Shown one piece after another: positions 58,715 through 64,000 of a stretch of 64,000 nucleotides of DNA. The position numbers and the translations under genes were made by a program. Where the stretch lies: assembly GCA_039680605.1 (NCBI GenBank), contig JBDKTA010000033.1, forward strand, positions 82,463 through 146,462, read 5' to 3'. The notes under the pieces are model-generated. The model was not told the origin of the DNA and ran no database searches. It worked only from the letters and a program-made list of their open reading frames with translations. Source of the DNA: Planctomycetaceae bacterium. Its GTDB lineage: Bacteria; Planctomycetota; Phycisphaerae; SM23-33. Position 1 is the first letter of the stretch; each line of letters opens with the position of its first letter.

Positions 58715-59586
58715 CTTTTCGGCGGCGTCGCGGCGGCGCCCTTTCCGACGACGGCGATGCCCAACTTGTCGGCCAGCGCCAGCGTTGCGGGCTTGTCGAC
58801 GATGAGCGTCTTTCCGGCCTCGACGACCAGGCAGGCGCACTTGGCGTCTCGCAGGTTTCGGATGGTGCTTGGGCCGACGGTGGGCACGTCGAACCGCATG
58901 TCCTGCTTGGGCCGGGCAACCTTGACCATGATCCACTTGCCCTTGCGGCAGACGCGCCCCGCTCGGCGGATCATCGCGTCGGTGCCCTCCATCGCCTCGA
59001 CGGCGATGATGTCGCGCTCCTTGACGGCGATGCTCTGGCCGATGTCCAGGTCCGCGCTGGCGCGGGCGATGTACCAACCAAAGTCCACGTCGGCCGCCAC
59101 GCCGCCGGGCAGCGGTTTGTGCGTCATCAGCCCTTCGTCGGCCAGATGCTCCTGGCAGTATTTCACGCTGGACACCAGTTCGATTCCTTCGCTTCGCAGT
59201 TCGTCGGCCACCGAAAGCAGCACGGCGTTGTCGCGTTTGTCTTTGCGCAGCCGCAGGTACCATATCTTAGCCGAGCGGATATCGGGAACATACCGCAAAA
59301 GCCTCAGCGGGGTGTAGATGGCCTGCTTCTTGACCCCGCCGACCATGACCGCCTCGTGAACGCCATGCTTCTTGAAAAAGCGGATCCATTCCCCCGCGCG
59401 AACAATCCCCACCCAACTGAAATTATCCGATAATCCCTTGAGCCGCACCGACGCCAGGCTGGAAAAGCCTATCGTGATCAGGGGTCGACCGGTGGCGATG
59501 ATCCCGTTGGCCACCAGGAACGGCAGGCGTCCGCTTCCAGCGATCAATCCCACGGGCTCGCGTTTGAGGTCGGTGTCCATCGGCAT
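58696..59586 (-). CDS. lpxI: UDP-2,3-diacylglucosamine pyrophosphatase, LpxI type
   Basis: A 296-aa LpxI, which hydrolyses UDP-2,3-diacylglucosamine to lipid X in lipid A synthesis (an alternative to LpxH). N-terminal domain: VGLIAGSGRLPFLVANGI, GIVRAGEWIRFFKKHGVHEA and MVGGVKK. C-terminal (DUF1009) domain: DIGQSIAVKERDIIAVEAME, GTDAMIRRAG, KWIMVKVARPKQDMRFDVPT. It begins two bases after the lolD stop. It shows that the organism makes lipid A and so has an outer membrane. Confidence 0.94.
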   Translation of the reverse strand: MPMDTDLKREPVGLIAGSGRLPFLVANGIIATGRPLITIGFSSLASVRLKGLSDNFSWVGIVRAGEWIRFFKKHGVHEAVMVGGVKKQAIYTPLRLLRYVPDIRSAKIWYLRLRKDKRDNAVLLSVADELRSEGIELVSSVKYCQEHLADEGLMTHKPLPGGVAADVDFGWYIARASADLDIGQSIAVKERDIIAVEAMEGTDAMIRRAGRVCRKGKWIMVKVARPKQDMRFDVPTVGPSTIRNLRDAKCACLVVEAGKTLIVDKPATLALADKLGIAVVGKGAAATPPKSYDVPA

Positions 59587-59588
59587 GC

Positions 59589-60284
59589 TCAACTGCTCAA
59601 CCGCCCGTCGGTGAGGCGAAAGATGCTGTCGGCCTGCTGGGCGAGATTGTTGTCGTGCGTGACCATGAGGATCGTCTGTCCGTGCTGGCGGTTGAAGTCC
59701 TTGAGCACCGAGATGATCTGCTTTCCGGTGACGCTGTCGAGGTTTCCGGTGGGTTCGTCGGCCAGCAGCACCTTGGGGTTGTTGATCAGCGCTCGGGCGA
59801 TGGCGACGCGCTGGCGTTCGCCGCCGGAGAGCTCGCGCGGGCGGTGGCGCAGGCGCTGGGCCAAGCCCAGCGACTCGAGCAATTCTGCCGCGCGCGTCCG
59901 GGCGGCGCGGCGCCGCCGCGGCCAGGACAGAATCGGGCTGTCCACCTTCACCGGCAGCAGCACGTTCTCGACGATGTTCAACTCGGGCACGAGATGGTAG
60001 AACTGGAAGACGAAGCCGACGTCGCGGCAGCGCACCAGGTTGCGCCCGGCCGCGGGCAGTTTCGCCGCGTCGATGCCGTCGAGCCAGATCGAGCCGCCCT
60101 CGGGCTTGTCCAGCAGCCCGATCAGGTGCAGCAGCGTGCTCTTGCCGCTGCCCGAGGCGCCGACCACCACGGCGAACTCGCCCTTGCAAACCTGCACGTC
60201 CACCCCGCGCAGCACCCGAAGCGTCGAGCGCCCCATGCGGTAGCTCTTGGTCAGCCCTTGCGCCTTGATCGCCAGGTCACTCAT
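59589..60284 (-). CDS. lolD: LolD-type ABC transporter ATPase
   Basis: A 231-aa ABC ATPase of the MacB/LolD/FtsE class: Walker A GASGSGKST, Q-loop FVFQFYHLVPELNIVENVLL, signature LSGGERQRVAIARALI and Walker B VLLADEPTGNLD. Together with the permease next to it, it probably releases lipoproteins from the inner membrane for the outer membrane. It overlaps the permease gene by eight bases. Confidence 0.9.
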   Translation of the reverse strand: MSDLAIKAQGLTKSYRMGRSTLRVLRGVDVQVCKGEFAVVVGASGSGKSTLLHLIGLLDKPEGGSIWLDGIDAAKLPAAGRNLVRCRDVGFVFQFYHLVPELNIVENVLLPVKVDSPILSWPRRRRAARTRAAELLESLGLAQRLRHRPRELSGGERQRVAIARALINNPKVLLADEPTGNLDSVTGKQIISVLKDFNRQHGQTILMVTHDNNLAQQADSIFRLTDGRLSS

Positions 60285-62295
60285 AGCGCAGGGCCTCCAC
60301 CGGCTGCATACGCGCCGCCCGCACCGCCGGAATCAGCGCCCCGATCAGCCCGGCCACTATCGCCCCGGCGATGATCCAGACCGCGGCAGACCAGTCCAGC
60401 TCGTTGGGGATCTTCTCGAACATGAACGTCTCGCGGTCCCAGACGCGGAACCCGAACACCGCGTCGGTCCAGTCCTGCACGGGGTTGATGTTCCTGACGA
60501 ACAGCCACCCGAGAACAGCCCCCAGCACCGAGCCGATCAGGCCGATGATCGCCCCGTAGCCGAAGAAAATGCCCGCCACGCCCCACGACGAACCGCCCAC
60601 GGCCTTGACGATCCCGATGTCGGCTGTCTTCTGCACCACGATCACGTACAAAATCACCACGATCAGCAGCACCGAAACGCCCCACATGATGCTGTTCATC
60701 ACGATCGCCAGCGTGCGCTGCTGCTGGATGGGCCCGATGACGTGCCGCTGCAACTGCCGCCACGTCACGATTGAAACGTCGGCCGACATCGCCCGGCGCG
60801 GGTCCGCCGAGAAAGTCTTCCAGAGGTCCTGGATCTTGCCCGCAACGTCCTGAAGCATTTCTTCTTCCGAGGGGCGTCCGCGCCACCACGGCCGCGAGGC
60901 CATGAGCGCCGAGGGCTTCCACTGATCCAGGTCGACCTTGAAGTGGATCTGCGAGCAGCGAGGCGGCACGACCATCCGCGTGGGGTCCTCGGCGGAGTGC
61001 TCGGCGGCCATGTTGTTCATCGCCTGGAGCGTCTCGAAGGGAATGTACACGAACTTCGAGTCGATGCTCGAGACGTCGCTGCGGTTGTCGTCGACGATGG
61101 TGAAGTCGGCCATCTGCACTTCGGGCAAAGCCGTCCCGGTCGCCTTGCCCAACGGCAGCATCAGCAGCGAGATCTTGTTTCCCGGCACGACGTGGCGGAT
61201 CGTCTCGCCGTTGGAGGAGCGGAACGACAGCCCGCCGATGCCCAGTCCCAGAACCACGCGGTGGGCCTCGTCGCCCATCAGGTACTCTTGCGTCAGTGCC
61301 AGGCAGGTGTCCAGGGCGTCGACCGTCTCGACAGTGGGCAGGCCGTCCCCGGAGCGTTTGAGTTCGTCCTTGAGAGCGGGCATCTTGGCCGCGACCGCCT
61401 TGTTCGTGCGCAGAAAATCCTCGGCCGCCAGCCTATCCAGCAGCACCAGGGCTTCACCGAGGGCGGCGGTGGTGGAGGCGGCGGGGCCTTTGTCCCGGGC
61501 CTGAGCCAGTTCCTTGTACAGGCTCGCCCGCTGCTGGCGGTACTTCTGGGTATTGAGGATGCACCGCTGAGCGCGGCGGCGGAAGATCGAGGTCGTCTGG
61601 ATCCGTTCGGCCATCGCCTGCGCGCGGAGGATCTCGTGCATCTGCGATTCAGTCAGGTCGTCAGCCGTCTTCTGCGGCAGGGTGCTGAGCCAGTCCATGT
61701 CATCGCCGCTGACCGGCGGCGAGGCGTCCAGCAGCGTGTCCAGGCGACGGCGCTGGATGGGCAGAAGTTTGTTCCGGTCGGTCCTCAGGGCGTAGACCTT
61801 GAGCAGCTCGCGCTGGCGGATCGAGGCCACCCAGTCGTCGTCCTGCTTGATCCGTTCCAGCAGCAGTTTCGCCGGCGGATCGAACGTCGGGCGATCGACG
61901 CCGGCCTGGAAATACAGCCCCTGCTCGAAGTCCGACACGTCGACGCGCTGGGGCAGGCGGATTCCGGCGATCTGGATCGTCTGGCGGAAATCGGTGCCCG
62001 GCACCGGCAGAAGACCGTACGCGAGAATGAACGGCGAACCGGCTTTGACCTCGGGCACCTTGGCCGTCACCTCGGAAATGAACTCGTCGTAGTACGCCAT
62101 TCCGGAGACGCCGCCGGCCTCGACGACCACGTCGCCGAAAAGCCCCTTGGCCGCCCGCTCGATCTTCCACAGGAACCCGCTCATGACGCTGACGCTGACG
62201 AGCATCAGAAATACGCACGCCATGACGCCCAGCACCGCCAGAATGGCCAGCGCCTTGCTTCGCAGGTAGGTCAGGAGTAGGTGGAGTTTGTACAT
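60277..62295 (-). CDS. LolC/LolE-type permease with an enlarged periplasmic domain
   Basis: A 672-aa MacB/FtsX-type permease: helix 1 at about 14-36 (RSKALAILAVLGVMACVFLM), a very large periplasmic domain (about 40-540), then three helices (NSIMWGVSVLLIVVILYVIV; GYGAIIGLIGSVLGAVLGWL; VWIIAGAIVAGLIGALIPAV) and the FtsX motif VRAARMQPVEALRYE. E. coli LolC and LolE have about 400 aa; the extra periplasmic 250 residues include a helical part (ILNTQKYRQQRASLYKELAQ). The call as lipoprotein exporter rests on the neighbours lolD and lpxI. Confidence 0.88.
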   Translation of the reverse strand: MYKLHLLLTYLRSKALAILAVLGVMACVFLMLVSVSVMSGFLWKIERAAKGLFGDVVVEAGGVSGMAYYDEFISEVTAKVPEVKAGSPFILAYGLLPVPGTDFRQTIQIAGIRLPQRVDVSDFEQGLYFQAGVDRPTFDPPAKLLLERIKQDDDWVASIRQRELLKVYALRTDRNKLLPIQRRRLDTLLDASPPVSGDDMDWLSTLPQKTADDLTESQMHEILRAQAMAERIQTTSIFRRRAQRCILNTQKYRQQRASLYKELAQARDKGPAASTTAALGEALVLLDRLAAEDFLRTNKAVAAKMPALKDELKRSGDGLPTVETVDALDTCLALTQEYLMGDEAHRVVLGLGIGGLSFRSSNGETIRHVVPGNKISLLMLPLGKATGTALPEVQMADFTIVDDNRSDVSSIDSKFVYIPFETLQAMNNMAAEHSAEDPTRMVVPPRCSQIHFKVDLDQWKPSALMASRPWWRGRPSEEEMLQDVAGKIQDLWKTFSADPRRAMSADVSIVTWRQLQRHVIGPIQQQRTLAIVMNSIMWGVSVLLIVVILYVIVVQKTADIGIVKAVGGSSWGVAGIFFGYGAIIGLIGSVLGAVLGWLFVRNINPVQDWTDAVFGFRVWDRETFMFEKIPNELDWSAAVWIIAGAIVAGLIGALIPAVRAARMQPVEALRYE

Positions 62296-62306
62296 GGTCT
62301 AAAAAG

Positions 62307-62512
62307 AAAATCCGAAATTCGAAATCCGAAATACGAAACAAACAACAAACAGCGAAAAAACAAAAGCAAGGACCAAATGAACGCACACATAAAGTACGTC
62401 CGCTGTCGCGGCGAGTCCAGCGAGCCACCCTTGCCTGCTGTTTCCTATTGTTCCTTGTTTCTTGCTTCTCATTGTTGTTTGTTTCGAATTTCGAATTTGG
62501 GATTTCGAATTT
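62307..62512. repeat. Facing GAAATTCGAAATCC-type arms upstream of the permease gene
   Basis: AAAATCCGAAATTCGAAATC and so on, followed by AACAAACAACAAAC (62307-62351), faces ATTGTTGTTTGTTTCGAATT and so on (62471-62512). Units are about nine to ten bases. It lies between lysS and the permease gene. The 120 bases between the arms hold nothing identified. Confidence 0.85.
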
Positions 62513-62517
62513 GTTTC

Positions 62518-63978
62518 TCAGCTTCTCAACAGCGGAAACAAAACCACATCCCTGATGCTCTGCCGATTCGTCAGCAGCATCACCACTCGATCGATCCCGA
62601 TCCCCAGGCCGCCGGCTGGGGGCATGCCGTGGCGCAGGGCGGTGACGAAATCTTCGTCCATCTGCCGCATGGCCGCGCCGTCGCCTTCGCCCTTGACCTG
62701 CTGGAGGAAGTTGGCTTCCTGAATCGCCGGGTCGTTGAGTTCAGTATACGCGTTGCCGATCTCCATTCCCGCGATGAACACCTCGAACCGCAGGGCGATG
62801 GTCGCGTCGTCCGGTTTGCGGCGCGTCAGCGGGCAGATCTCGGCGGGGTAGTCCTTCACGAACAGCGGCGCGGTCATTTTGGCCATCGCCGGCTCGACGG
62901 TAGCCTCGAAGACCTCGTTGATCACCACCGCGTCGTCCTTGTTGGACTCCTGCAGGCACAGCTCGCGCGCCTTGGCGCGCACGGCGGCCGAATCGCGCAT
63001 CGCCACGCCGGCATATTGCTGCAGCAGGTCGCCGTAGGTCGCGCGCGGCCAGGGACGCGTCAGGTCCAGCGTCGTCTCGCCGTAGGGAATCTTGAGCCCG
63101 CCGGCGACTTTTTCAGCCGCCGTGGCGATCAGATCTTCGGTGATCTCCATCATGACTTCGTAGTCGGCGTACGCCTCGTAGAGTTCCATCATCGTGAACT
63201 CAGGATTGTGCCGCGTGTCGATTCCCTCGTTGCGGAAGTTGCGCCCGATCTCGAAGACCTTCTGCATTCCGCCCACCAGCAGGCGCTTGAGGTAGAGTTC
63301 CGGGCTGATGCGCAGGAACAGGTCCGCGTCGAGGGTGTTGTGGTGCGTCGTGAACGGCCGCGCCGCCCCGCCGCCGTAGATCGGCTGCAGGATCGGCGTC
63401 TCGACCTCGGCGTATCCGCGGGCAGCCAGCTTGGCGCGAATGTGGTTGATGATCGCCACGCGCTTCTGAAAAACGGCCATCGAGTCCGGGTTGGCCGCCA
63501 GGTCCAGGTATCGCTGGCGGTAGCGCGTCTCGGTGTCGGTGAGGCCGTGGAACTTCTCGGGCATCGGCTCGAGGCTCTTGCACAGCAGCGTCAGGCGCTT
63601 GGCCCAGACGGTGATCTCGCCGGTCTTGGTGCGTTGCAGCGGCCCCGCGGCCGCCACGATGTCGCCCAGGTCCAGCAGCTTGGCCAGGGCCCAGCTTTTT
63701 TCGTCCAGGTCATTCTTTCGCAGGGCGATCTGCATCTGCCCGCTCTGGTCGCGCAGGTGGGCGAAGATCATCTTGCCCATGTCGCGAAACAGCACGACGC
63801 GCCCCGCCACGTCGGCGGCTTGGCCTTCCAGGGCGTGACCTTCAGCGTCTTCCTTATACCCTTCCAGGACGGCCGTGACCGGCGCAGCGGTGTCATACCG
63901 CCAACCGTAGGGGTCGATGCCCAACTCGCGAACCTTGTCGAGGTTGGCCTGCCTGTCTGCCTGCACTTTTTCCAGCAT
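62518..63978 (-). CDS. lysS: Lysyl-tRNA synthetase, class II
   Basis: A 486-aa class-II LysRS. The OB-fold anticodon domain (residues about 50-150) contains VAGRVVLFRDMGKMIFAHLR. The catalytic domain has motif 1 YAEVETPILQP, motif 2 FEIGRNFRNEGIDTRHNPEF and motif 3 GLGIGIDRVVML. Length and motifs are normal. The start ATG at 63978 is near the window's right edge and the rest upstream is unseen. Confidence 0.96.
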   Translation of the reverse strand: MLEKVQADRQANLDKVRELGIDPYGWRYDTAAPVTAVLEGYKEDAEGHALEGQAADVAGRVVLFRDMGKMIFAHLRDQSGQMQIALRKNDLDEKSWALAKLLDLGDIVAAAGPLQRTKTGEITVWAKRLTLLCKSLEPMPEKFHGLTDTETRYRQRYLDLAANPDSMAVFQKRVAIINHIRAKLAARGYAEVETPILQPIYGGGAARPFTTHHNTLDADLFLRISPELYLKRLLVGGMQKVFEIGRNFRNEGIDTRHNPEFTMMELYEAYADYEVMMEITEDLIATAAEKVAGGLKIPYGETTLDLTRPWPRATYGDLLQQYAGVAMRDSAAVRAKARELCLQESNKDDAVVINEVFEATVEPAMAKMTAPLFVKDYPAEICPLTRRKPDDATIALRFEVFIAGMEIGNAYTELNDPAIQEANFLQQVKGEGDGAAMRQMDEDFVTALRHGMPPAGGLGIGIDRVVMLLTNRQSIRDVVLFPLLRS

Positions 63979-64000
63979 GAATGGACTTTCCAGAAGACCC

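Noticed and set aside
1-64000. Prophage, phage-defence system, toxin-antitoxin or integron
   Set aside because: No integrase, transposase, capsid, restriction, toxin or attachment-site signal was recognised.

Overview
The window is high-GC bacterial chromosome that most resembles a planctomycete of the Phycisphaerae type. The evidence is two PEP-CTERM proteins, LPS and lipoprotein genes typical of a diderm (lpxI, lolD/lolCE), a large secreted PQQ-propeller protein, many secreted or sugar-related enzymes, and very many small palindromic repeats of the kind common in these genomes. The taxon is an inference from gene content; no rRNA or tRNA gene was seen.

Layout. 0-12.9 kb: a minus-strand flagellar export and basal-body operon whose genes mostly overlap by 4-20 bases. 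It runs MerR-type regulator, fliF-fliG fusion, fliH, fliI, fliJ, fliN, fliO, fliP, fliQ, fliR, flhB, flhA, flhF, flhG, then a fliA/whiG-type sigma factor cut by the window edge. Three things are odd: FliF and FliG are one protein without a recognisable FliG N-domain; FlhB stops before its autocleavage domain; and fliO carries repeat-derived sequence. 13-29 kb: TPR lipoprotein, homocysteine methyltransferase, M81 peptidase, small lipoprotein, PEP-CTERM protein, 1210-aa PQQ protein with an internal methyltransferase-like domain, PHP phosphoesterase, PEP-CTERM serine protease, amidohydrolase and metallophosphoesterase. 29-37.5 kb: rhamnose mutarotase, Gfo/Idh/MocA dehydrogenase, creatininase, BI-1 protein, a PNK-like kinase with a membrane partner, and an aminotransferase / ceramidase-like / FGGY-kinase operon. 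37.5-45.2 kb: a stress and DNA-repair block. It has DUF2892, a four-gene end-joining operon (Ku, ligase, Ku, LigD POL-PE), a YciF-type protein, DUF1328, an SDR and a ferritin-like protein. 45.3-53.3 kb: a six-gene complex-I/group-4-hydrogenase-like membrane complex whose large subunit lacks the NiFe cysteine motifs (an Ehr-type complex), led by an HTH-PtsN-like regulator with a three-copy direct repeat upstream. 53.4-64 kb: beta-helix protein, secreted TIM-barrel-like protein, queA, a small orphan gene, lpxI, lolD, lolCE and lysS.

The feature that runs through the whole window is its repeats. Some are short perfect hairpins (GGGCG-tctc-CGCCC type, CACAGGCT-ggaa-AGCCTGTG type, GCACAAC-gga-GTTGTGC type, GCGGCAGC-taag-GCTGCCGC type). 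Others are arrays of 7-9 bp units set as facing arms, in several unrelated sequences. They abut ribosome-binding sites, supply stop codons or C-termini, and in three genes lie inside the reading frame.

The strongest candidates for something undescribed are the FliF-FliG fusion together with the FlhB truncation, the GCGGCAGC hairpin found just upstream of the start of three genes in the same orientation, and the set of palindromes that have entered coding sequence.
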